Source: CAZMPJ01 sp964568455 (GTDB taxonomy: Bacteria; Margulisbacteria; WOR-1; O2-12-FULL-45-9). From it: DNA of 64,000 nt. Where the stretch lies: assembly GCA_964568455.1 (NCBI GenBank), contig CAZMPJ010000008.1, forward strand, positions 17,089-81,088, read 5' to 3'. Of this stretch, positions 7,787 through 15,274 are shown piece by piece. A program made the position numbers and the translations under genes. Below the pieces are notes generated by a model. It was not told the origin of the DNA. It did not search any database and saw nothing but the letters and a program-made list of their open reading frames with translations. How positions within the stretch are numbered: position 1 is the first letter of the stretch; every line of letters begins with the position of its first letter.

Positions 7787-7831
7787 CCGCTTTTCTACAC
7801 TACTAAATTATACTGTTTCTGGGTGAGGGCT

Positions 7832-9997
7832 TTAGTCCTCCAGCCAATGAGTTAGTTCTGTTTCAAGATCAGATCTAAAAATATCACCATCAAAGCTTGG
7901 ATTTTGATCTTCTAGTTCCATGGTTAATTGACTCAAAAAGGTTCTGGCAAGATGGCCCCCCTCTATACCACAAAAAGCCATGATTACTTGGATAGTGATC
8001 TTAGCTGTGCTTTCAAGAGAGAGGGAATATTTTTTTAACTGTTCTGCAAGTGCTACTATTAAAGTGCCTAGTGGAATTTCAGGGTCTAAAGCTGCAATTA
8101 TGGTTTTGGCAATGGAATCTTCGCTTTCTAAACCCAGTTCCTTTGCAACTTTGTCTAAATAAGCCTGATATTTTTCGGTTTGGTTTTCATACAAGTTTGT
8201 GCCTACTTCATATATAAAACTAATTGCCTCATCTTTATCTTTTTCAAATAAAATATTGGCGACCTTAATGACTATTCTTGCGCAAGAGGTGGGTGTGAAC
8301 TTTTTATGCAAAAGCAACGCCAATATAAAATCTAATTGTGCTTGTCTAGGAGTTATTGCTTGTGTGTCTTCTGGTGCTGCCGCAGCTCTTCTTTCCATTG
8401 TTTTTAGCATATGAGAAACAAAGGCTGGTGCTGGGGTTTTATCCTCAGCAACCGCAGCTGTTTTTTGAGCAGGGGCATCAATGCCCTTGAATAAATGTTT
8501 TAATACTGTTCCAAAAATACGCCCTTTTTCTTTAGTGATCTGGCGTTCAATTAACCACAATAGAAGAGCTCTTTGTTTGTCTTGGATTAATGGGAGCGTA
8601 GCTAAAACTGAAATAATAAATTTAACAAAGTCAGGGGTTTTATAAATATATGTTTGATCGACATCAAAAAGATCTTTGGTTAGTTCCCCGATAATTACGG
8701 CCCAATTTTTTGGTTCTTCTGGGAGATGACTAATAAGTAGCATGCCTAAATCAGCTCCAACTTCTTCGGGATCATTTTGTCCAAGGGCAGTAAAGTAAGT
8801 GGTTAATAATAAAGCTTTAAATTTTGCTGGAATAGTTTTGTCTGCCAAGGCAGCTTTAAGATCAGTTGGCCTTTCTTTAATACCATAGACAAGCATGGCA
8901 AATAAAAATTTAGCATCACGATTGTTTGAGCGTTTTAGCATATCTTCAAATTTAACTTCATCGTATTCTGTTTCAAATTTTGGTAATCCCAAAAGTTTTC
9001 TTAATGAGTTGCGTTTAATTATCATATTAGCTGTTCTGGGAGTTAATTTTTTATCTCTTATCCAAACTTCTTTTTCTTGGATTTCTTGAGGAATAAAAGC
9101 TCTTAATTGTTCAAGCTCATCTGTGTCTGCTTCAGCTAAAATTTCTTGCACTATAGTTTTATATCCTTCATGTTCGGGTAGGCTAATCTTAAAAGCAGCC
9201 CGCAGGCCTGCTCTGGAAAATATTTTTTCAGCAATATTTGGGGATAAACCAGACTTATAACGTTTGCGACAAGGCAAAAAGCTTTCTAGTTCAAGAGTCT
9301 GGTGTTTTTGGGTCTCTAAATTTTCTGGGCTAACCGTTAAAGCGCTTAAAAAAGCAGCTTGTTTTTCTTTTTCTTGGTAAAGCTCTGTGGCAACAGAGTC
9401 ATAAATCATTTGTGCTTCTTGTAAGTCTTGCGTAAAGGCTCTGGCTGCGGCTACGGTAACCTGGCCGGCCTGAAAAAGAGAGAAGTTTAATTCTGGCTGC
9501 TTAACAATATCAATGATAAAAGATGAGACCAGGGCTAGTATAGTATAAGGACTAGCGTCAGCCATAAGGTCTTGGGCCGTTTCACCGACAAAATGGCCAA
9601 AAGTAAAAGTTTGCTGTTGATAAAAATTATTAAATATCTGGCCGGCGATTAAACCAATGGGGAAATTTAAGCGTAAATACATAGCGATAAAAGTTGTTTT
9701 ATCTTCGGCACCGAACTCGTTTCCCTGCAACATGGGGATTATGTTTTCTGGTTGATTGTAAACATCATGCCATAAAAATTCTTTAACCGGATGTAGTTCT
9801 GGGTTGTCGGCGCGATGCAGTGCTTCGCCTAAAGCCATGGGATAGTTTGTTTCTGTATGATCTGCAACCTGTTGATTAGTTGGCAGGGTAGCTAGTCCCA
9901 ACTTTTTTCTTAAGCCATTATTCAAAAGCACTCTGCGATCAAAGCGACGGGTTGGCATATAAATTTTAGTTGAAGTTGTTATATGATTTGTTACCAT
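7832..9997 (-). CDS. Large orphan protein, 721 aa, with LRxxLGLP repeats
   Basis: Not a recognised family. The protein is soluble, mostly helical and lacks a signal peptide. It carries a repeated motif, [LI]-x-R-x2-[LI]-R-x2-[LF]-x-[LI]-P: LLNNGLRKKLGLATLP (residues 24-39), IFSRAGLRAAFKISLP (259-274) and IIKRNSLRKLLGLPKF (326-341), the last preceded by EKEVWIRDK. The same repeat occurs in the protein encoded just upstream, so the two are relatives. The N-terminal block also shares NYP-x2-LGE with that protein. Its start overlaps the stop of the 530-aa gene, indicating one operon under promoter P4. It ends at the DUF559 element. Confidence 0.75.
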   Translation of the reverse strand: MVTNHITTSTKIYMPTRRFDRRVLLNNGLRKKLGLATLPTNQQVADHTETNYPMALGEALHRADNPELHPVKEFLWHDVYNQPENIIPMLQGNEFGAEDKTTFIAMYLRLNFPIGLIAGQIFNNFYQQQTFTFGHFVGETAQDLMADASPYTILALVSSFIIDIVKQPELNFSLFQAGQVTVAAARAFTQDLQEAQMIYDSVATELYQEKEKQAAFLSALTVSPENLETQKHQTLELESFLPCRKRYKSGLSPNIAEKIFSRAGLRAAFKISLPEHEGYKTIVQEILAEADTDELEQLRAFIPQEIQEKEVWIRDKKLTPRTANMIIKRNSLRKLLGLPKFETEYDEVKFEDMLKRSNNRDAKFLFAMLVYGIKERPTDLKAALADKTIPAKFKALLLTTYFTALGQNDPEEVGADLGMLLISHLPEEPKNWAVIIGELTKDLFDVDQTYIYKTPDFVKFIISVLATLPLIQDKQRALLLWLIERQITKEKGRIFGTVLKHLFKGIDAPAQKTAAVAEDKTPAPAFVSHMLKTMERRAAAAPEDTQAITPRQAQLDFILALLLHKKFTPTSCARIVIKVANILFEKDKDEAISFIYEVGTNLYENQTEKYQAYLDKVAKELGLESEDSIAKTIIAALDPEIPLGTLIVALAEQLKKYSLSLESTAKITIQVIMAFCGIEGGHLARTFLSQLTMELEDQNPSFDGDIFRSDLETELTHWLED

Positions 9998-11583
9998 CTG
10001 TCTCTCCCAAGTTCTAGAAGTTCTTCTGGTAGTGAGTTTAATCTTATACCTTTTTGTTTAGCGAAAATTTCAAGGCAAGACTGGACCTTGCCGGAGTGAA
10101 AATAACCGCTATAGTCAGCTAGACAGCCGGAGAGAAAATTAGTTAACTTGTCAGTTTCCATGAGCAAACTAAAGGTAGAAACCAAAACAATTTCCGCTTT
10201 TTCTTCACCCATATAAAAAAGCGGCCAGGTATAGTTATAAACTTGGTTTTTTTCGCTAAAAACAAGATGAGCCATCCAAGAAATGATTTTGCCTTGTAAA
10301 TACAGGTCATTTGGGGCTACATCTTGCAAAATATTCAAAACATCTCTTGCTGCCGCATCAAAGCTATAGCCTTCTTGTCTAAAATGGGCAACGATTACAT
10401 AAGCAGCCAAATAATAGCCCATAAATTTGTAAGCGGATTTTTTGCTACGGTCCACTTGCTGTATGAGAGTTTGTGTGGCGGATCTTGGGTTGTCATAAAA
10501 CCCTGCTTCTTCCAATTCTTTTATTTTTTTTCTCATCTGGTTGTTAGCTGGAAGCGTTTCAATTATTTCTTTTAAAGCAATGGTCGTTGTTCCTAGATCA
10601 AGTGCAGGACTATTAAGCAAGGCCCTGAGCGAAGCCCTTTTTAAAACTTGCTTGGCGATTTCAGGGCGTTCTTTTTCGTGTTCTCTCCATGAATACCTTT
10701 CTCTTATCCAAACTTTTTTACCCATAATTTCTTCAGAATATTGGGCTGGGTCAATACCTGCGACAGCAACTATTTCTCCCAGAGTAAGAGGATAATTCCA
10801 GGCTTGGGAAACCATTCTTCTTTGCCAAGAGAGCGGCAGGCCTTCGTTGAAAGGTAAAGGAGCAAAGCCTAATGCGGTTCTAATGTTTGCTCTTCGTAAT
10901 AGTTGTTTTATAAATGGTGAAGTTAGTTTTTTAGCATATTTGCGATATTCACCAGCTCTTGTTGAAATTGATCCTTGAAGTGGATTTTGTGTTTCGGTTA
11001 TAGAAGGAACTTTAAGGGCTATTGCTAGAGTAAAAACTCTTTTATAACAAGCCATTAGGAAATCTTGGGGAACTTCTAAAAAGGGGCTTTCTCTTAAAGC
11101 CTCAATGTTATCTGGATTTTCTAAAATCCCATACCAGCTGACAAAATAATTAGCTACCAAGGCTTCATAAGTTTCAATGCCTCGGGTAGAAAGTGCTTGA
11201 TCAAGAACTTTTCCTAAAATCTGTTCTGTGCAAGGTTTTTCTAGGGGGGGCAGATCCAAAGTTTCTCTTAATTCCTGCCTTTTTAATAATTCCCACACGT
11301 TTTTAGCACCAATAAAGCCATCTCTTATGAGGATTCCTTCATTAAGAGAAATGTCTTTGTCTAGTAATGTTTTTGTTATGTTGGCCGCTAGATCTTCATT
11401 GGTTTTTTCAACATTGTAAATGATATTAGACCAATCAGTATATCGTGTGCGAACCAAAGCTTTTCTGGTTGGCAAGCCAATTTTGTTTCTAAAGGTTTGG
11501 CGACTAAAAACCCCTTGGACTGTTCTTTTGCCTAAAACAGTTTCTCTAATTTTTATTTTACTGGTTGCTGTTAATGCAGACAT
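9991..11583 (-). CDS. Large orphan protein, 530 aa, with LRxxLGLP repeats
   Basis: First gene of the two-gene orphan operon. It has four copies of the repeat shared with its partner: FSRQTFRNKIGLP (26-38), LLKRQELRETLDLPPL (99-114), LLRRANIRTALGFAPL (228-243) and VLKRASLRALLNSPAL (313-328). The conserved lead-in KKVWIRERYSWR precedes the fourth. Segments between copies are helical. No signal peptide, membrane segment or known catalytic motif is visible. Translation should be leaderless, because the -10 box of promoter P4 ends eight bases before the ATG. The repeats may be helical hairpins used for binding, which is a guess. Confidence 0.75.
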   Translation of the reverse strand: MSALTATSKIKIRETVLGKRTVQGVFSRQTFRNKIGLPTRKALVRTRYTDWSNIIYNVEKTNEDLAANITKTLLDKDISLNEGILIRDGFIGAKNVWELLKRQELRETLDLPPLEKPCTEQILGKVLDQALSTRGIETYEALVANYFVSWYGILENPDNIEALRESPFLEVPQDFLMACYKRVFTLAIALKVPSITETQNPLQGSISTRAGEYRKYAKKLTSPFIKQLLRRANIRTALGFAPLPFNEGLPLSWQRRMVSQAWNYPLTLGEIVAVAGIDPAQYSEEIMGKKVWIRERYSWREHEKERPEIAKQVLKRASLRALLNSPALDLGTTTIALKEIIETLPANNQMRKKIKELEEAGFYDNPRSATQTLIQQVDRSKKSAYKFMGYYLAAYVIVAHFRQEGYSFDAAARDVLNILQDVAPNDLYLQGKIISWMAHLVFSEKNQVYNYTWPLFYMGEEKAEIVLVSTFSLLMETDKLTNFLSGCLADYSGYFHSGKVQSCLEIFAKQKGIRLNSLPEELLELGRDRW

Positions 11584-11591
11584 ACAAGAAT

Positions 11592-11619
11592 ATATCGTAA
11601 TATTTAGTAGTTAATTTCA
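11592..11619 (-). promoter_or_regulatory. Alternative-sigma-type promoter P4 (530/721-aa operon)
   Basis: Minus strand TGAAATT (11613-11619), 15 bases, CGATAT (11592-11597). The ATG begins eight bases after the -10 box. Confidence 0.8.
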
Positions 11620-11646
11620 CTTTATTTATTGTGGTGATTAGGAGAT

Positions 11647-11658
11647 GATTGCGGTGAT
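11647..11658 (+). repeat. GATTGCGGTGAT repeat, solitary copy
   Basis: Identical to the arm of the inverted repeat found downstream of ssrA (14384-14395 and, inverted, 14425-14436). Confidence 0.5.
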
Positions 11659-11682
11659 GAAGACAGTATTTTAAGCTCGTGG

Positions 11683-11688
11683 TATAAT
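11683..11688 (+). promoter_or_regulatory. -10 box TATAAT of dut, leaderless
   Basis: TATAAT ends seven bases before the dut ATG at 11696. No Shine-Dalgarno sequence is present. Confidence 0.65.
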
Positions 11689-11695
11689 ATAAACC

Positions 11696-12139
11696 ATGCT
11701 AAAAGTAAAAATTAAGAAATTGGCCCATGGAGAAGGGGTTCCAACCCCAAAATACATGAGTGATCATGCTGCAGGCATGGATCTTTATGCTGCGGTGGAT
11801 AAAGATACGGTTATTCCTCCTTCTGGCTGGAAGCTGGTTCCAACAGGACTGGCCATGGCTCTTCCGGAAGGCTATGAGGCTCAAGTGCGACCGCGATCTG
11901 GCTTAGCTTTAAAACAAGGTGTTTCGGTTTTAAACACACCAGGTACGGTGGATGCGGATTATCGAGGTGAAGTTGGCGTGATTTTAATGAATCACAGTCA
12001 AAAAGATTTAGTGGTCAAGCGCGGTGACCGTATCGCACAGATGATTATTAATAAGATTGAACATGTTGCAATTGAGGAAGTAGACGAGCTTCCATCAACC
12101 GACCGAGGCGCAGGTGGCTTTGGTCATACAGGAGTATAA
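11696..12139 (+). CDS. dut: dUTP diphosphatase
   Basis: Hydrolyses dUTP to dUMP, keeping uracil out of DNA and feeding dTMP synthesis. The 147-residue trimeric-type enzyme shows all five motifs: AGMDLYAA (I), PRSGLALKQGV (II), NTPGTVDADYRGEVGVIL (III, with the catalytic Asp), RGDRIAQMII (IV) and the flexible tail RGAGGFGHTG (V). It heads a run dut-dapB-smpB with spacings of a few bases or overlaps, so these are probably one transcript. Confidence 0.97.
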   Translation: MLKVKIKKLAHGEGVPTPKYMSDHAAGMDLYAAVDKDTVIPPSGWKLVPTGLAMALPEGYEAQVRPRSGLALKQGVSVLNTPGTVDADYRGEVGVILMNHSQKDLVVKRGDRIAQMIINKIEHVAIEEVDELPSTDRGAGGFGHTGV

Positions 12140-12142
12140 AAA

Positions 12143-12805
12143 ATGACAAAAATAAAAGTTTTAGTTAACGGTGCAAAAGGGAAAATGGGCAGTGAGACTG
12201 TAAAAGCAGTTCAAAAAGAAGCTGATCTTGAATTAGTTGGCCAAATTGATCTTGGCGACGATTTAGCAGCGGCAATTAAAAAAGATAAAGTCCAAGTAGT
12301 GGTTGATTTTACTCAACCCGATGTTGCTATGAAAAATGTTAAGACCATTTTAGAAAATGGGGCGCATGCTGTTATTGGAACTACTGGTTTAACTGATAAA
12401 AACTTAAAAGAAATTGAAAAGCTTTGTTCTGCTAATAAAGTTAATTGTCTGGTTGCGCCTAATTTTGCGATTGGCGCGGTCTTAATGATGAAATTTTCAG
12501 CTGAAGCTGTAAAATATATGCCTAAGGCAGAAATTATTGAACTTCATCACGACAAAAAACTGGATAAACCTTCTGGCACAGCGATTAAAACTGCCAAACT
12601 AATGAGAAAAGAAGTACCTATCCATTCAGTCAGATTGCCAGGACTGGTGGCGCACCAAGCAGTTATTTTTGGTGGCCTAGGGCAAACTTTGACTATTAGA
12701 CATGATTCTCTTAATAGAGAGTCTTTTATGCCCGGAGTTGTCATGGCCATCCGCAAGATCAAAGATCAAAAAGGATTGATCTATGGCCTCGAAAAAATAC
12801 TTTAA
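12143..12805 (+). CDS. dapB: 4-hydroxy-tetrahydrodipicolinate reductase
   Basis: Reduces the dihydrodipicolinate intermediate with NAD(P)H on the way to diaminopimelate and lysine. The N-terminal Rossmann loop is VNGAKGKMGSE (residues 7-17), with GTTGLTDK and APNFAIGAVLMMKFS in the middle and the catalytic ELHHDKKLDKPSGTA (usual E-x-HH-x3-K-x-D-x-PSGTA). At 220 residues it is somewhat short for the family. It lies 3 bp after dut and its 3' end overlaps smpB by 23 bp. Its pathway partners dapL and dapF are 14 kb downstream. Confidence 0.95.
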   Translation: MTKIKVLVNGAKGKMGSETVKAVQKEADLELVGQIDLGDDLAAAIKKDKVQVVVDFTQPDVAMKNVKTILENGAHAVIGTTGLTDKNLKEIEKLCSANKVNCLVAPNFAIGAVLMMKFSAEAVKYMPKAEIIELHHDKKLDKPSGTAIKTAKLMRKEVPIHSVRLPGLVAHQAVIFGGLGQTLTIRHDSLNRESFMPGVVMAIRKIKDQKGLIYGLEKIL

Positions 12806-13250
12806 ACTAATCGCTGACAATCGAAAAGCCCGGCACGATTATATTATCCTCGATACCTACAAAGTTGGTTTAATTTTAAAAGGGGCAGAGGTTAAGTCCA
12901 TTCGCCAGGGAAAAGTTAATCTAAAAGAAAGCTTTGGCCGAATTGAAAATGAAGAAATTTTTATCTTTGGCATGCATATTAGCCCTTATCAGAAATCGAC
13001 TGAAAACCCAACCCGGCCCAGAAAAGTATTATTAAAAAAACGCGAACAAGTGAAATTAATTGGAAAAGTTGCCGAAAAAGGATTGACACTAGTACCACTT
13101 AAGCTATACTTTGATGGTAACTGGGCGAAAATAGAATTGGCACTAGCCAAAGCAAAGAAAAAATACGAAAAACGTGAAACAATTAGACGTAAAGAAGCTC
13201 AAAGAGAAATTGAAAAAGCTTTTAAAGGAAAAGGCTATGATGATAGGTAA
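12783..13250 (+). CDS. smpB: SsrA-binding protein
   Basis: Binds tmRNA and delivers it to stalled ribosomes. The 155-residue protein has the OB-fold start KYFKLIADNRKARHDYIILD, then GLILKGAEVKSIRQGKVNLKESF, LLKKREQVKLIGKVAEKGLTLVPLKLYF and the basic C-terminal tail KYEKRETIRRKEAQREIEKA, which mimics an anticodon stem in the decoding centre. It starts inside dapB. The tmRNA gene is less than 700 bp downstream, the usual smpB-ssrA pairing. Confidence 0.97.
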   Translation: MASKKYFKLIADNRKARHDYIILDTYKVGLILKGAEVKSIRQGKVNLKESFGRIENEEIFIFGMHISPYQKSTENPTRPRKVLLKKREQVKLIGKVAEKGLTLVPLKLYFDGNWAKIELALAKAKKKYEKRETIRRKEAQREIEKAFKGKGYDDR

Positions 13251-13440
13251 AACAAATAATAATAAGCACTATACGGGGGCACAGCTAAGACAAGCTGCGG
13301 CTAAAGAGTTGTATAGTGAAATGGAAAACTTAAAAAAGCGGCCATTAAATAAGGTTGAAAAAACTAAAATGGATAAATTGGCTTTATTATTAACTAAACA
13401 AGTTTTAGACGAGATGGAAGGAAGAACTTTAAATGATTAG
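13237..13440 (+). CDS. Small conserved-context protein, 67 aa
   Basis: The reading frame is open further upstream, but the likely start is the ATG at 13237 inside the last codons of smpB, preceded by AAAGGAAAAGG. The product is a basic, soluble, helical protein of 67 residues (HYTGAQLRQAAAKELYSEME, then LNKVEKTKMDKLALLLTKQV) without a family I recognise. It overlaps smpB by 14 bp and the next gene by 8 bp, so all three are probably translated in a coupled manner. Confidence 0.6.
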   Translation: MMIGKTNNNKHYTGAQLRQAAAKELYSEMENLKKRPLNKVEKTKMDKLALLLTKQVLDEMEGRTLND

Positions 13441-13891
13441 AGTTCCTGGACATAAGCCGCATATTCCGCCGCCACAAGCGTCTCAAAAGGACGTAGGCAA
13501 AGAAGTTCGAAAAGCGGGGGATCAGGCAGGCAAAGGGGCTAGACCAGATATTGGTCGTGGCCCACAAATGGATGCCCGAGGAATAGCAGTACGTTTAGCA
13601 GCTCTTGCTACCGAAGCTAAGCAAAAAGAGATTGCAGCAGAAGAGTTTGAGCGGATTTTAGAGCAAGTGATTCAATTAACCGGGCTTAAAGAACCGCAAG
13701 CGGCCATGGAAGAAGCCAACAAAAAGTTACAAAAAGAAATTGAGCTGGAAATGGAAAAAATTAAAGCTAATAAAGAGCTAATGGATGAAGCACAGGATTG
13801 GCAAAAATTTGGCGATCTGCTATCACAGATGAATCAAGAACAAGTTGAATCGTTTATAGGCTTACTTAAAACTGGCATTTCGGAATTATAA
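13433..13891 (+). CDS. Coiled-coil protein, 152 aa
   Basis: An unrecognised soluble protein. Residues 1-50 are rich in Gly, Pro, Lys and His and probably disordered (VPGHKPHIPPPQASQ). Residues 55-135 form a charged helical or coiled-coil region (AALATEAKQKEIAAEEFERI, then KLQKEIELEMEKIKANKELM). No membrane segment. It is the last gene of the dut-dapB-smpB group, followed 46 bp later by ssrA. Confidence 0.65.
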   Translation: MIRVPGHKPHIPPPQASQKDVGKEVRKAGDQAGKGARPDIGRGPQMDARGIAVRLAALATEAKQKEIAAEEFERILEQVIQLTGLKEPQAAMEEANKKLQKEIELEMEKIKANKELMDEAQDWQKFGDLLSQMNQEQVESFIGLLKTGISEL

Positions 13892-13937
13892 ATAATTATT
13901 CCTTCATTCGTCATTCGACATTGGTCATTGAAAATAT

Positions 13938-14363
13938 GGGGCTGTAAGGGCTTTGACGGGAAGTATTCGACCTTAAGTTGCGAGTCGAAGACGCTAGTCA
14001 ATCTTCGTTAATTATTACTAGCAAACGTCATAAATGCAGACGAAAAACAAGCAGCTAGAGTAGGCGGGAGAAGCGTACAGGATCTGATGGATCTTTGTTC
14101 CGCTCCAGCTGAAATGGCATTAGCTGTTTAATTAATTAAACGGCTCGTCTCCCAATCTTTACCGAAGGGGTTGGGGTCAGACGTTATTTTTCGGTTACAC
14201 AATCAGCTTTTTCTGTTTGGCTGGTTGCTAAGCTAAAATATCAGATAGCGCAGGTGCTTTCCTTGCTTCGGGATAAACCTGGGTGAAATTTTAAAAGAAG
14301 CTACACTCGTAGAGATTTAAGCGCCGGCCTTTTCGGACAGGGGTTCGACTCCCCTCGGCTCCA
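13938..14363 (+). ncRNA. ssrA: tmRNA
   Basis: Rescues ribosomes stalled on broken messages. The acceptor stem pairs GGGGCTG (13938-13944) with CGGCTCC (14356-14362), with A as the discriminator; CCA is not encoded. The T-arm ACAGGGGTTCGACTCCCCT precedes it, and the 5' domain has TTTGACGGG. The resume codon is GCA at 14021 (TAGCAAACG context), and the reading frame stays open to TAA at 14129-14131. The tag has 36 residues, beginning ANVINADEKQ and ending PAEMALAV. The end ALAV fits the usual degradation signal, but the tag is unusually long. GGGAGA and TCTCCC (14148-14153) can pair around the second half of the tag. Confidence 0.95.
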
Positions 14364-14374
14364 TTGTTTTATAT

Positions 14375-14436
14375 GATTACGGTGATTGCGGTGATTAAAA
14401 TAATATCATCGTAATCCCATTCCCATCACCGCAATC
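14375..14436. repeat. Inverted repeat of GATTGCGGTGAT units after ssrA
   Basis: GATTACGGTGAT (14375-14386) and GATTGCGGTGAT (14384-14395) on the left; ATCATCGTAATC (14405-14416) and ATCACCGCAATC (14425-14436) on the right. The GATTGCGGTGAT arms are perfect complements. It may act as a terminator between the converging ssrA and the 81-aa gene. Confidence 0.6.
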
Positions 14437-14446
14437 TTAACAAAGG

Positions 14447-14692
14447 TTACCCAATTAGTTTGTTATAAATCCAAGCCAGTAAACATCCACCAATTCCGGC
14501 GTCAAGCAGCGCCCAGATAGTTCCGATGATGATCCCTGACGGAGTAGTATTGTATCCAATATAAAGAGAAGCTAATCCTTTTACCAATGGGGTTCCCCAA
14601 TTAACAAAGCCGCTCATAATACCCATGCTCAAAACACAAGCACCCCAAAGGATAGCGCAAGCATAACCAAACTTTACTACATCGAGTTTCAT
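14447..14692 (-). CDS. Small two-TM membrane protein (holin-like annotation family)
   Basis: An 81-residue protein with two hydrophobic segments (about residues 8-28 and 52-76) and a short polar turn. The pattern MKLDVVKFGYACAILWGA, then GIIIGTIWALLDAGIGGCLL and WIYNKLIG at the end, resembles small proteins of bacterial and archaeal genomes that are often labelled holin-like; no phage genes are nearby, so lysis is unlikely. A GGGGGTG ribosome-binding site lies before the ATG. It stands alone and is divergent from def. Confidence 0.7.
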   Translation of the reverse strand: MKLDVVKFGYACAILWGACVLSMGIMSGFVNWGTPLVKGLASLYIGYNTTPSGIIIGTIWALLDAGIGGCLLAWIYNKLIG

Positions 14693-14760
14693 TGTTTCAC
14701 CCCCTTTTGGGGAATAGTATAGACCTATTAGGCTATTACCACAAATTTATTATAGCATGT

Positions 14761-14766
14761 TATAAT
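14761..14766 (+). promoter_or_regulatory. -10 box TATAAT of def, leaderless
   Basis: TATAAT ends six bases before the def ATG at 14773. Confidence 0.65.
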
Positions 14767-14772
14767 AAACCC

Positions 14773-15273
14773 ATGACTAAGCTGCCTAAGAACATTGTAC
14801 GCTTTCCAAACCCGATTTTGCGTAAAAAAGCTAAGCCAGTTAAAAGAATTACGCCTGAGATTTTAAAAATTATCAAAAACATGGAGTCAGCCATGCGTCA
14901 GGCACCGGGAATTGGCTTAGCCGCTCCGCAAATTGGCGAATCCCTGCGCATTATTATTGCTGATATTGGCGAAGGTTTGCACATTTTGATTAATCCAAAA
15001 ATTACGGAAAAAAATGGCAGCCAAAGTTTTGTAGAAGGTTGCCTATCTTTGCCTGGAGTGGAAGGTCTGGTTGAAAGAGCGTCTAAAGTTACAGTTAAAG
15101 CCATGAATAAAAACGGAGAAAACATTAAGCTTGCAGTTGAAGGATTGCTAGCTACGGTTTTTCAACATGAAATTGATCATTTAGAAGGCTGTGTGTTTAT
15201 TGATCGGGTAAAAGATCCGAGTCAAATCAAGCACATGCCTTTATCCAAAGAGAAAAAGGAAGAATTAATTTAA
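14773..15273 (+). CDS. def: Peptide deformylase
   Basis: Removes the formyl group from the first Met of new proteins. The 166-residue product has the three motifs: GIGLAAPQI (usual G-x-G-x-AAPQ), EGCLSLPG (with the metal-binding Cys) and QHEIDHLEG (HExxH). I place the start at 14773, which gives the usual N terminus MTKLPKNIVRFPNPIL and lies just after the -10 box; an upstream in-frame ATG at 14692 has no support. fmt follows one base after the stop, the normal def-fmt pair. Confidence 0.96.
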   Translation: MTKLPKNIVRFPNPILRKKAKPVKRITPEILKIIKNMESAMRQAPGIGLAAPQIGESLRIIIADIGEGLHILINPKITEKNGSQSFVEGCLSLPGVEGLVERASKVTVKAMNKNGENIKLAVEGLLATVFQHEIDHLEGCVFIDRVKDPSQIKHMPLSKEKKEELI

Positions 15274-15274
15274 A

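Larger units (their letters stand above)
7305..7831 (+). mobile_element. Compact inverted-repeat element carrying a DUF559 gene
   Basis: The interval between the stop codons of the M16 gene and the converging 721-aa gene is filled by one unit. Its ends are exact inverted repeats: AGCCCTCACCC (7305-7315) and GGGTGAGGGCT (7821-7831). Inside each end is a GC-rich palindrome, CCCTCTCCC-n3-GGGAGAGGG, at 7353-7373 and 7766-7786. Between them lies a DUF559 endonuclease-like gene with its own TATAAT. This layout resembles REP-type palindromes mobilised by a nearby enzyme (compare RAYT/REPIN), but with a nuclease instead of a transposase. The mobility is inferred. Confidence 0.6.

Noticed and set aside
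10324..11614. Several plus-strand open frames over the 530-aa gene
   Set aside because: They are antisense shadows; the minus-strand frame has the promoter, the repeats and the overlap with its partner.
14285..14312. TGAAATT within ssrA as another regulon promoter
   Set aside because: The 15-base spacing leads to CTCGTA, which is not a -10 match, and the position is inside the tmRNA body.
14447..14692. The 81-aa protein as evidence of a prophage
   Set aside because: There are no phage structural, lysis or integrase genes in the window; similar small membrane proteins occur on ordinary chromosomes.
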